From Oscillospiraceae bacterium (GTDB lineage Bacteria; Bacillota; Clostridia; Oscillospirales; Ruminococcaceae): a DNA stretch of 64,000 nt. The DNA lies in assembly GCA_020024155.1 (NCBI GenBank), contig JAHHUE010000002.1, forward strand, positions 6,876 to 70,875, written 5' to 3'. The translations under genes and the position numbers were made by a program. This document shows positions 53,046 to 60,944 of the stretch, piece by piece (the first letter of the stretch is position 1; each line of letters begins with the position of its first letter). The notes below the pieces were generated by a model. The model had not been told where the DNA came from. It worked only from the letters and a program-made list of their open reading frames with translations, and ran no database searches.

Positions 53046-53293
53046 TCTAAACTTAAAATTATAAATATTCTTTGGAAAAGGGCAATATTACAGCCAAAAA
53101 AATCTCAGATATTTTAAAAGCTGAAATTGGTTAGAACATAAACACAACCTATACAGTAGTTAAAAAGTGCATTGCCAAAGGAGCTATCAAACGCATTGAA
53201 CCAAATTTTATGTGTCATCCTTTAATTACAAAAGAAGAGGTTCAGGCAGCTGAAACAGAAGAACTTGTAAATAATTTATTTTACAATTCCTAA
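53046..53293 (+). pseudogene. BlaI/MecI-type repressor pseudogene
   Basis: Frames combine to KLKIINILW, then EKGNITAKKISDILKAEIG, a TAG where the family has Trp, then NINTTYTVVKKCIAKGAIKR, IEPNFMCHPLITKEEVQAAE and TEELVNNLF. This is the winged-helix repressor of beta-lactamase/cell-wall-stress systems. A frameshift and the TAG break it, and the end is truncated after NNLFYNS. Confidence 0.85.
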
Positions 53294-53296
53294 AAA

Positions 53297-53545
53297 ATAT
53301 AAACACACTGAAAACTGGAATATTCATATTTATGGACAAAAAGAATTTCCCGATGGTATGACTATGAGTGACCACTTATTTGAAGATATAAATGAAACTC
53401 ACAATTGAGAAAAGGAAAAGAATATAGTATTAACCTTGACGGTCAATATTACACTGAACTTGAAATAACTATATTTCTGCCAAACAATGTTAAAAAAACA
53501 ATAAATCTTTTAAATTACAGTCAGTATATAATGTTTAAATTTTAG
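53297..53545 (+). pseudogene. Remnant resembling the C-terminus of a BlaR1/M56-type protein
   Basis: It reads WNIHIYGQKEFPDGMTMSDH, LFEDINETHN, a TGA, and after a one-base shift KGKEYSINLDGQYYTELEIT. Position right after the blaI remnant suggests the sensor partner, most of which is deleted. The family call is tentative. Confidence 0.5.
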
Positions 53546-53557
53546 TACAATTTAACG

Positions 53558-53598
53558 GTCTATGCCTAGATTTTCTATGAATAAATCTAAGCATAGAC
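53558..53598 (+). terminator. Terminator after the blaI/blaR remnants
   Basis: The 16-bp stem 53558-53573 pairs with 53583-53598, with one mismatch, followed by TTATTTTTAT. Confidence 0.8.
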
Positions 53599-53713
53599 TT
53601 ATTTTTATACTTATTCTAATTTAATATTCTTATATTATAATTATGTATATACTTGCAATATTAAATATATATACATATAATATCATTATATAATTTTTAA
53701 GAAGGTGAATTGT

Positions 53714-55051
53714 ATGGTAAAAACCGTTGAACCAATGACCAGCGGTCCTATTTGGAAAAGAATCACATTATTTGCATTACCTATCCTTATTGGAAACTTA
53801 TTTCAACAAATGTACAACACTGTTGACTCTTTAATTGTTGGAAACTTTTTAGGAAGTAGTGCTTTGGCTGCCGTAAGTTCCTCAGGTAGCCTTATTTTTA
53901 TGATGATAGGCTTTTTTAGTGGTATTTCAATTGGTGCCGGTGTTATTGTTGCTAGATTATTTGGTGCACAAGACAAAGAAAACTTGCGTACAGCAGTACA
54001 CACAACTGTTGCTTTTGGTATTCTGGCAGGCATTTTAATGACTTTAATTGGTATTATATTTACCCCACAAATACTCAAAATTATGGGTACTCCGGAAAGT
54101 GTTATGCCTGAATCTGTAACATATTTACAAGTTTATTTTGCAGGCTCTCTTGGCTTTATTATGTACAACATATTTGTTGGTATTTTACAAGCTGTTGGCG
54201 ATAGCCGCCACCCTTTATATTATCTTATCACCTCATCAATAATAAACCTTGTACTAGATATTGTATTTATAGCATTTTTAAACTTTGGTGTTGGTGGTGC
54301 AGCTTTGGCAACAGTTATCTCTCAGTTTGTAAGTGCTGGTCTTTGTATGATTCAGTTAATGAGAACAAAAGATTGTTACAGACTTCAATTAAATAAAATA
54401 TGTTTTAACAAAAATATACTTAAACAAATTTTTACCATCGGTTTACCTTCTGGTATTCAAAACTCTATAACTGCTTTTGCAAATCTGGTTGTACAATCTC
54501 ATATCAACTCTTTTGGAGAAATGGCTATGGCTGGCTGTGGTGCATACAGCAAAATTGAGGGCTTTGCTTTTCTTCCAATAACAAGTTTTACTATGGCTCT
54601 TACAACATTTGTAAGCCAAAATATTGGTGCAAAAGAATATGAACGCACAAAAGAGGGTGCTCGTTTTGGTATTTTGGCAACTGTTATCCTTTCTGAGCTT
54701 ATAGGTGTAGTTGTATTTATTTTTGCTCAACAAATGATTGCAGCATTTGACCCTACCCCAGAAGTTGTTAACTATGGTATTGCAAAAGCTAAAACAGCAT
54801 CACTGTTTTTCTTCTTATTGGCTTATTCACATTCTATTGCTGCTATAATGCGTGGTGCTGGCAAGTCAATTGTTCCTATGGTTGTTATGATGGCTTTTTG
54901 GTGTGTTGTGCGCGTAAGTTTCTTAACTATCACAATTCCTTTAACTCATAGCATTTATATGTTATTTATTGTTTATCCTCTTACTTGGGCATTAAGTTCT
55001 ATTGCATTCTTTATATACTATAAAAAAGCAGACTGGATGCGATGTATGTAA
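53714..55051 (+). CDS. MATE-family efflux transporter (second)
   Basis: A 445-residue membrane protein with about 12 helices. MATE signatures are PIWKRITLFALPILIGNLFQ, QMYNTVDSLIVGNFLG, the internal repeat IGLPSGIQNSITAFAN and ITSFTMALTTFVSQNIGA. It differs from the first MATE protein of this window and is closer to the DinF/YeeO-like Clostridial group. ATG at 53714 follows AGAAGGTG by six to seven bases; a GTG at 53705 lies within that site. The substrate is unknown. Confidence 0.92.
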   Translation: MVKTVEPMTSGPIWKRITLFALPILIGNLFQQMYNTVDSLIVGNFLGSSALAAVSSSGSLIFMMIGFFSGISIGAGVIVARLFGAQDKENLRTAVHTTVAFGILAGILMTLIGIIFTPQILKIMGTPESVMPESVTYLQVYFAGSLGFIMYNIFVGILQAVGDSRHPLYYLITSSIINLVLDIVFIAFLNFGVGGAALATVISQFVSAGLCMIQLMRTKDCYRLQLNKICFNKNILKQIFTIGLPSGIQNSITAFANLVVQSHINSFGEMAMAGCGAYSKIEGFAFLPITSFTMALTTFVSQNIGAKEYERTKEGARFGILATVILSELIGVVVFIFAQQMIAAFDPTPEVVNYGIAKAKTASLFFFLLAYSHSIAAIMRGAGKSIVPMVVMMAFWCVVRVSFLTITIPLTHSIYMLFIVYPLTWALSSIAFFIYYKKADWMRCM

Positions 55052-55143
55052 ATAACTTAAATGGCAATATCCATTTGCTAAAAATATCTATTATATTGTT
55101 ATATTTATTAAATTTAACGATTACTTTATATAGTATATATAAT

Positions 55144-55171
55144 AAAACCACAGTAATTTAACTGTGGTTTT
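55144..55171 (+). terminator. Intrinsic terminator of the second MATE gene
   Basis: The stem AAAACCACAGT pairs with ACTGTGGTTTT and is followed by TATTTTTG. Confidence 0.86.
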
Positions 55172-55214
55172 TATTTTTGTACCAGTATTTCACTTGTGAA
55201 AAATGTTTGAAATG

Positions 55215-55256
55215 TTATATAATTTGATTGACAAATTATATAATTAGATTTACAAT
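55215..55256 (+). promoter_or_regulatory. Promoter and palindromic operator of the RHH-clpB operon
   Basis: A perfect 12-5-12 palindrome, arms TTATATAATTTG and CAAATTATATAA, spans 55215-55243. The promoter is TTGACA (55228-55233), 17 bp, TACAAT (55251-55256), so the palindrome covers the -35. No CIRCE or CtsR-type site is seen. Confidence 0.8.
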
Positions 55257-55282
55257 TTTAAATATAAGGAGATGATAAAAAT

Positions 55283-55930
55283 ATGAGTAAATCTGTATAT
55301 AGTATCGTTTTAGATGACGATGTTATAAATATGATTGATGTAATGGCGTCACGGCAATCCACAAGCCGTTCAAATCTTATAAACAGAATTTTGGCGCAAC
55401 ACATAAGTGTTCCAACAGCAGAAACTATGCTTAGTGATGTATATACATCAATTGATGAGTTTCTTAATGGTCATTCATCTCTGGCTGTTCAATTGCTGGG
55501 TAACAGTTCTATGATAAACATGCGTTCTTCCCTGCAATACAAATACAACCCAAGTGTAAAATATACTGTTGAAATTTTTGAAAAATGTGATTATCTTGGT
55601 CAATTAAAAGTTTCAATGCGTAGTCAAAATAAACAGTTAATTGAAATACTTGATAATTTCTTTTATCTTTGGGCTACATTGGAAATATCCTATTGTGGCA
55701 TAACACAAGACAAAATATCATTGGGTAATGGCAAATATATGCGTTTATTCCGTATATATAATTGTAATAACTACAATGATTATGGCAAAAATATAGCTAG
55801 TTATATCAATTTGTTAGACAAATGCCTGAAAGAGTATTTTAACTGTTGCAATATTTCTCCTTCATCGGCAAATATTAATGTTAAACAAATTTTTATAAAC
55901 AATATGACTAATACCATGAGTAAGTTATAA
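55283..55930 (+). CDS. Ribbon-helix-helix-domain protein upstream of clpB
   Basis: 215 residues. The first 45 look like a ribbon-helix-helix DNA-binding domain: a strand YSIVLDDD, helix [12 protein letters not shown], turn [16 protein letters not shown]. The rest (60-215), with [20 protein letters not shown], matches no family I know. GGAGATG precedes the start. It lies 16 bp before clpB and probably shares its transcript. A palindrome over its promoter makes an autoregulatory repressor likely. Whether it senses protein stress is unknown. Confidence 0.75.
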   Translation: MSKSVYSIVLDDDVINMIDVMASRQSTSRSNLINRILAQHISVPTAETMLSDVYTSIDEFLNGHSSLAVQLLGNSSMINMRSSLQYKYNPSVKYTVEIFEKCDYLGQLKVSMRSQNKQLIEILDNFFYLWATLEISYCGITQDKISLGNGKYMRLFRIYNCNNYNDYGKNIASYINLLDKCLKEYFNCCNISPSSANINVKQIFINNMTNTMSKL

Positions 55931-55946
55931 AAGGAGTGATTTTTTA

Positions 55947-58535
55947 ATGAACACAAATAAGCTTACACAAAAATCCATGGAAGCATTGCAAAATGCTCAA
56001 AGTATTGCAATACAATATTCAAACCAGACTTTACAACCAGAACATTTGTTGCTTGCATTATTACAGCAACAAGATAGCCTTAATGCCCAACTTTTTCAGA
56101 AAATGAGTATTGATGTAGGAAACTTTGTACAAAATCTTACAACAAAAATTGGTCAATTACCAAAGGTTACAACAAGCCGTGAGGCAGATAAAATCTATAT
56201 ATCAGCACAAGCAGACCAGGCTCTTAATCAAGCTGAACAAATCGCAAACAGAATGAAAGATGAATTTATTTCTGTTGAACACATTATGCTTGGCTTAATA
56301 GATACTGCATCAGGAAATGTAAAAGATTTATTCAAACTTTTTGCTATTGATAAAAACAAATTTCTAACAGTTCTTCAAGAAGTAAGAGGTAATACCAGAG
56401 TTACCACCGATAACCCTGAGGACACATATGACGCACTTGCTAAATATGGTCAAGACCTTGTTGCATTGGCAAAAGCCCAAAAACTTGACCCAGTTATTGG
56501 TCGTGATAGTGAAATAAGAAATGTTATACGAATTCTTTCTCGTAAAACAAAAAATAACCCTGTTCTTATCGGTGAGCCTGGTGTTGGTAAAACAGCTATT
56601 GCCGAAGGTCTTGCAATTCGTATAGTTCGTGGTGATGTGCCTGTAAATCTTAAAGACCATAAAATATTCAGTCTTGATATGGGTGCACTTGTTGCCGGTG
56701 CTAAATATCGTGGTGAATTTGAAGAAAGACTTAAAAGCGTACTTGCCGAAGTTAAGAAAAGCGAAGGTCAAATTATACTCTTTATAGATGAATTGCACAC
56801 TATTGTAGGTGCTGGCAAAACTGACGGTGCAATGGACGCTGGCAATATCCTTAAACCTATGCTTGCCCGTGGTGAATTGCACTGTATCGGTGCTACAACA
56901 CTTGATGAGTATAGAAAATACATTGAAAAAGACCCTGCTCTTGAAAGGCGTTTTCAGCCGGTTATGGTTGATGAGCCAACTGTTGAAGACACAATTTCAA
57001 TTTTGCGTGGCTTGAAAGAAAAATATGAAGTTTTCCACGGTGTAAAAATTCACGATAACGCTCTTATCGCAGCTGCTACACTCTCTCACAGATATATTTC
57101 TGATAGATTTTTACCAGATAAAGCTATCGACCTTGTTGACGAAGCTTGTGCTATGATAAGAACAGAAATGGATTCTGCTCCTGCTGAAATGGATGACTTG
57201 CAAAGAAAAATTATGCAAATTGAAATTGAAGAGGCTGCACTTAAAAAAGAAACTGATAACCTTTCAAAAGAACGACTTGCAACTTTGCAGAAAGAACTTG
57301 CAGAAATGCGTGATGAATTTTCTGTAATGAAAGCTCGTTGGGATAACGAAAAGAACTCTATATCTAAGGTACAGAAATTGCGTGAAGATATTGAGCAAGT
57401 TAATGCTCAAATTGAAAAGGCTGAACGAGAATATGACCTTAACAAAGCAGCTGAATTGAAATACGGTAAATTGCCTGAACTTCAAAAACAGTTAGCTGAA
57501 CAAGAAAAATTTGCCGAAGAAGCAAAAGAAACTTCCCTTCTGCGTGATAAAGTAACAGATGAAGAAATTTCAAAAATCATCTCTCGTTGGACTGGTATTC
57601 CTGTTTCAAAACTTGTAGAAAGTGATAGAGAAAAATTATTAAATCTTGAAGTAATACTCCACAAACGAGTAATTGGTCAAGAAGAAGCTGTAACAAAAGT
57701 AAGCGAAGCTATACTTCGTTCTCGTGCAGGTATACAAGATGAAAAAAGACCAATTGGTTCATTCTTGTTCTTAGGTCCAACTGGTGTTGGTAAAACCGAA
57801 CTTGCAAAAGCACTTGCAGAAAGCTTGTTTGATGATGAAAACAATATTATCCGTATTGATATGAGCGAATATATGGAGAAATATTCTGTAAGTAGATTGA
57901 TTGGTGCGCCTCCAGGATATGTCGGTTACGAAGAAGGTGGTCAGCTTACAGAGGCTGTAAGAAGAAAACCTTATTCTGTTGTACTGTTTGATGAAATTGA
58001 AAAAGCTCATCCTGATGTTTTCAATGTTTTATTGCAGGTTCTTGATGACGGTAGAATTACAGACAGTCAAGGTAGAACAGTTGATTTCAAAAATACAATT
58101 ATTATTCTTACTTCAAACCTTGGTTCTTGCTTTATTCTTGAAGGAATCGAAAACGGAGAAATTACACAATCTGCAAAAGACAGTGTAAATAATCTTCTTA
58201 AAACATCATTCCGTCCAGAATTCTTGAACAGACTTGATGAAATTGTATTCTACAAACCACTTAGTAAATCTGAAATTGGTGGTGTTGTTGATTTGCTTAT
58301 TGAAAACTTTAAACAAAGATTGGCTGATAAACAGCTTGGCCTTATTATAACAGACAGAGCTAAATCATTTATAATTGAAAACGGTTATGACCCTGTTTAT
58401 GGTGCACGACCATTGAAACGATTTATACAACAGAAAATTGAAACTCTTGTTGCAAAACAAATTATTTCAACAGACCCTAAATGTGGTACTGTTTTCACAA
58501 TTGATTGTGACGGTGAAAAACTTATATTAAACTAA
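55947..58535 (+). CDS. clpB: ATP-dependent protein disaggregase ClpB
   Basis: An 862-residue Hsp100 chaperone that extracts proteins from aggregates together with DnaK. In order: N-terminal Clp repeat domain (1-145), first AAA+ module with GEPGVGKTA and FIDELHT, the coiled-coil middle domain (about 405-525) that marks ClpB, and the second AAA+ module with GPTGVGKTE and [20 protein letters not shown]. The C-terminal D2-small domain follows. AAAGGAGTG precedes the ATG. It follows the RHH gene by 16 bp. Confidence 0.97.
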   Translation: MNTNKLTQKSMEALQNAQSIAIQYSNQTLQPEHLLLALLQQQDSLNAQLFQKMSIDVGNFVQNLTTKIGQLPKVTTSREADKIYISAQADQALNQAEQIANRMKDEFISVEHIMLGLIDTASGNVKDLFKLFAIDKNKFLTVLQEVRGNTRVTTDNPEDTYDALAKYGQDLVALAKAQKLDPVIGRDSEIRNVIRILSRKTKNNPVLIGEPGVGKTAIAEGLAIRIVRGDVPVNLKDHKIFSLDMGALVAGAKYRGEFEERLKSVLAEVKKSEGQIILFIDELHTIVGAGKTDGAMDAGNILKPMLARGELHCIGATTLDEYRKYIEKDPALERRFQPVMVDEPTVEDTISILRGLKEKYEVFHGVKIHDNALIAAATLSHRYISDRFLPDKAIDLVDEACAMIRTEMDSAPAEMDDLQRKIMQIEIEEAALKKETDNLSKERLATLQKELAEMRDEFSVMKARWDNEKNSISKVQKLREDIEQVNAQIEKAEREYDLNKAAELKYGKLPELQKQLAEQEKFAEEAKETSLLRDKVTDEEISKIISRWTGIPVSKLVESDREKLLNLEVILHKRVIGQEEAVTKVSEAILRSRAGIQDEKRPIGSFLFLGPTGVGKTELAKALAESLFDDENNIIRIDMSEYMEKYSVSRLIGAPPGYVGYEEGGQLTEAVRRKPYSVVLFDEIEKAHPDVFNVLLQVLDDGRITDSQGRTVDFKNTIIILTSNLGSCFILEGIENGEITQSAKDSVNNLLKTSFRPEFLNRLDEIVFYKPLSKSEIGGVVDLLIENFKQRLADKQLGLIITDRAKSFIIENGYDPVYGARPLKRFIQQKIETLVAKQIISTDPKCGTVFTIDCDGEKLILN

Positions 58536-58551
58536 CACTTTAATATTTTAA

Positions 58552-58590
58552 AAAAGGACAGATTTTTGAGTTTTCAAAATCTGTCCTTTT
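58552..58590. terminator. Bidirectional terminator between clpB and the PAP2 gene
   Basis: The 15-bp stem AAAAGGACAGATTTT pairs with AAAATCTGTCCTTTT. It lies between convergent stop codons. Confidence 0.88.
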
Positions 58591-58596
58591 TACATC

Positions 58597-59142
58597 TTAA
58601 ATAATTTTATTTTTTTGAGCCAATTTTTCCACTTTTAATGCAATTACAGCACATAAAGTTCCTACTAATGCACCCATCAAAACATCACTTGGATAATGCA
58701 CACCTACATACATTCTTGACAACCCCATAAGTAATGCTTGTACAACTGCAACAGCTTTAAGTGATTTTACAGAAATAAGTTTCAGCCAAACAATTCCTGC
58801 TGCAAAAGCTGTGCTTGTGTGTCCTGACGGAAAAGAGTTTGGGTCTGACGAGTACAATAAAGGAATAAAATTGTTCATTGTTACATAAGGTCGTGGTCTT
58901 TGAATAATTAACTTTAAAGTAAGGTTTGTAGCTATAATGCTAAAAAAAATCGCAAGTGTTGTATAAACACCAATCTTTCGTGTTGACTTATTACACAAAA
59001 GTATAATTGCAACTATAATCCATATTAACCCCATATTACCCAAACTTGTAAATGCCTTAATTATAGGATTTAACACATCAATTCTTATGTTATTTTCTAT
59101 CCATATCAAAATATTTTCATCTATAATCTGTACTATTGACAT
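58597..59142 (-). CDS. PAP2-family membrane phosphatase
   Basis: A 181-residue membrane protein with about five helices and the three PAP2 motifs: LKLIIQRPRPY (C1, K/R-x6-RP), FPSGHTSTAF (C2) and SRMYVGVHYPSDVLMG (C3), with catalytic His residues. Members dephosphorylate undecaprenyl pyrophosphate or other lipid phosphates on the outer membrane face. It may thus recycle the wall-polymer carrier lipid. Length suits a BcrC-like protein. GGAGATA precedes the ATG. Confidence 0.9.
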   Translation of the reverse strand: MSIVQIIDENILIWIENNIRIDVLNPIIKAFTSLGNMGLIWIIVAIILLCNKSTRKIGVYTTLAIFFSIIATNLTLKLIIQRPRPYVTMNNFIPLLYSSDPNSFPSGHTSTAFAAGIVWLKLISVKSLKAVAVVQALLMGLSRMYVGVHYPSDVLMGALVGTLCAVIALKVEKLAQKNKII

Positions 59143-59351
59143 ATTTTATCTCCATATTTTCAATTATATTTCATATTGTTATTTTTTTTATTAAAAACAT
59201 AGTATATATTATATCACATTTTTAAAAAAAGAAATGAACATTTCTCATAAAATTATGTTGACATTATATATATATTAGATATATAATTTCTAATATAATG
59301 TATACTTTAACTACATATATCGTTAAATAATTATTAAAAGGAGATATTATT

Positions 59352-60305
59352 ATGGCTAATGTAGAATCACGCCGCGAATTTTTAAAGAAATCCGGTATTT
59401 TTTTAGGAAGCGCTGCAATGTTTGGCAGTGTTGCTATGCTTAGTGGTTGCGCATCACAACCTGTTGATAATCAAAGTGGTGGAATAGAAATTCCAAAACA
59501 TCCATATCCTTATGTTGAACTTGATGCTGATAAAGCTGAGAAACTTGCATACGAAGGATATTTTGAAAATGGTTGTTGTTATGGTGTTGCAAAAGCTATA
59601 CTTACAGAATTAAGTGATAAAGTTGGTTTTCCTTACACAGCAATTCCCCCTGCAATGTTTGCAAACGGTAAAGAAGGCTATGGTGTAGGCTCTTTGTGTG
59701 GTGCCTTAGGTGGTGCTGTAGGTATAATTGGTCTATGTTGTCCACCTGATGATTCAAGAAAAATTGTTGCACAATTATTTAAATGGTATGCTGAAACTTC
59801 ATTACCAATATATGAACCGGAGGGGACAAGTGGTGTAAAAACAATTGCAAATTCTGTTAACTGTGATATTTCAGTTACAAAATATATGGAAGCTGCAAAA
59901 GTTGAAAGAAAAGACCCTATTCGTAAACGCCGTTGTGGTGGTGTTAGTGGTGATGTTGCTCGTAAAACAATTGAATTATTAAACATTCATTTTGGGTTTG
60001 CAGAAGCTCCAAAAGAAGATGATACAAAGGTTGAAGAAAACTTGGCTCCAAATGAATATATTGGTCAAGCAGATGGATTTGGTGGTCCTGTTAAAGTTAA
60101 AGTTACAATGGATGGAACAAAAATCTCTAAAATTGATATTTTGTCACATAACGAAACTCCAGGTATTTCCAGCCCTGCATTTGATACAATTCCAAATGCT
60201 ATTATAGAAGCTCAATCAACAGAAATTGATGTTGCTTCTGGTGCTACTTTATCAAGTAAAGCTATTATGGCTGCTGTTGAAGATGCACTTTCTAAGGTTA
60301 AATAA
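59352..60305 (+). CDS. Tat-exported FMN-binding lipoprotein with a C_GCAxxG_C_C-like domain
   Basis: 317 residues. The signal peptide has twin arginines (SRREFLKKSG, R7-R8), a hydrophobic core and a lipobox LSGC (Cys33). The middle domain (55-215) is Cys-rich, with ENGCCYGVAKAIL and GSLCGALGGAVGIIGLCC, like redox proteins of the C_GCAxxG_C_C family. The C-terminal 80 residues are an FMN-binding domain ending with DVASGATLSSKA, the SGAT-type motif to which ApbE attaches FMN on Thr. It is thus an extracytoplasmic flavoprotein, exported folded. A tatA gene follows 76 bp later. Electron donor and acceptor are unknown. Confidence 0.88.
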   Translation: MANVESRREFLKKSGIFLGSAAMFGSVAMLSGCASQPVDNQSGGIEIPKHPYPYVELDADKAEKLAYEGYFENGCCYGVAKAILTELSDKVGFPYTAIPPAMFANGKEGYGVGSLCGALGGAVGIIGLCCPPDDSRKIVAQLFKWYAETSLPIYEPEGTSGVKTIANSVNCDISVTKYMEAAKVERKDPIRKRRCGGVSGDVARKTIELLNIHFGFAEAPKEDDTKVEENLAPNEYIGQADGFGGPVKVKVTMDGTKISKIDILSHNETPGISSPAFDTIPNAIIEAQSTEIDVASGATLSSKAIMAAVEDALSKVK

Positions 60306-60317
60306 TGTTTAAATTAA

Positions 60318-60348
60318 AATGTCCGCTGGTTTTCTTCCAACGGACATT
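60318..60348 (+). terminator. Weak hairpin between the flavoprotein gene and tatA
   Basis: AATGTCCG pairs with CGGACATT, with a poor T tract. It could cut transcription partly or protect an RNA end. Confidence 0.55.
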
Positions 60349-60381
60349 ATTTAAAATAAATAATATTAAGGAGGTATAATT

Positions 60382-60585
60382 ATGTTTGGTAAAATTGGTA
60401 TGGGTGAACTGATGCTTGTACTATGTATAGTATTACTTATTTTCGGTCCTTCTAAATTGCCTTCTCTTGCTAAAAGTATTGGTCAAGCAGTAAAAGAATT
60501 TCGAAAAGGTGCTTCAAACATAAGTAAAGAACTTGACGATTTGTCAAAAGAAGATGATAACAAAGATAACAAATCAGAAAAATAA
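60382..60585 (+). CDS. tatA: Sec-independent translocase component TatA
   Basis: 67 residues with the TatA/E layout: a short N-terminus, one helix MGELMLVLCIVLLIFGP, the FGPSKLPSLAKSIGQAVKEF hinge and amphipathic helix, and an acidic tail. TatA oligomers form the pore for folded twin-arginine substrates. It directly follows a twin-arginine lipoprotein gene and probably serves it. No tatC is in the window. AAGGAGGTA precedes the ATG. Confidence 0.95.
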   Translation: MFGKIGMGELMLVLCIVLLIFGPSKLPSLAKSIGQAVKEFRKGASNISKELDDLSKEDDNKDNKSEK

Positions 60586-60608
60586 TTTTTAATTATAAGT
60601 ATATTATA

Positions 60609-60639
60609 AAAAGTCCAGTCTATAACAGACTGGACTTTT
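60609..60639 (+). terminator. Intrinsic terminator of tatA
   Basis: The stem AAAAGTCCAGTCT pairs with AGACTGGACTTTT and is followed by CTTTTTAAC. Confidence 0.88.
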
Positions 60640-60654
60640 CTTTTTAACAAGTTC

Positions 60655-60687
60655 AAAAAGGCAGAAATTTAATATTTCTGCCTTTTT
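60655..60687 (-). terminator. Terminator of the feo gene cluster
   Basis: The 14-bp stem AAAAAGGCAGAAAT pairs with ATTTCTGCCTTTTT. It lies about 50 bases beyond the small FeoB-associated gene on the minus strand. Confidence 0.8.
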
Positions 60688-60739
60688 TGATACGCGGGGA
60701 TAAAATGAGGATTTATTTTAAATTGAGGATTATCAATTC

Positions 60740-60919
60740 TTAATGTTTATTGTGGTCATCATTTCCACAATTACATTTCTTTTCGTGGCTTGAACAATTG
60801 CATCCAGATGGACAGCCAATACACTTAACACCACTTTTTTTAGATTTTATTACATATCTAATTGCTAGTCCAAGTATCACAATAATAATTATGCCTAATA
60901 TAATATCTGTTAATGTCAT
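60740..60919 (-). CDS. FeoB-associated Cys-rich membrane protein
   Basis: A 59-residue protein read from ATG at 60919. It has one N-terminal helix (DIILGIIIIVILGLAI) and a Cys/His-rich tail with CIGCPSGCNC and CNCGNDDHNKH. This is the pattern of the small FeoB-associated family found after feoB in Firmicutes and probably binds iron or another metal at the membrane. GGAG lies just upstream. It begins 25 bp after the feoB stop, so it belongs to the same operon. Confidence 0.88.
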   Translation of the reverse strand: MTLTDIILGIIIIVILGLAIRYVIKSKKSGVKCIGCPSGCNCSSHEKKCNCGNDDHNKH

Positions 60920-60944
60920 AATGATACTCCTTTAACTATTTGAA

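Noticed and set aside
55201..55282. CIRCE or CtsR operator before the clpB operon
   Set aside because: Neither TTAGCACTC-N9-GAGTGCTAA nor GGTCAAA repeats are present; the palindrome seen is of a different kind.
60750..60935. 61-codon plus-strand frame after tatA
   Set aside because: It is antisense to the FeoB-associated Cys-rich gene, which has the better ribosome site, family pattern and operon context.
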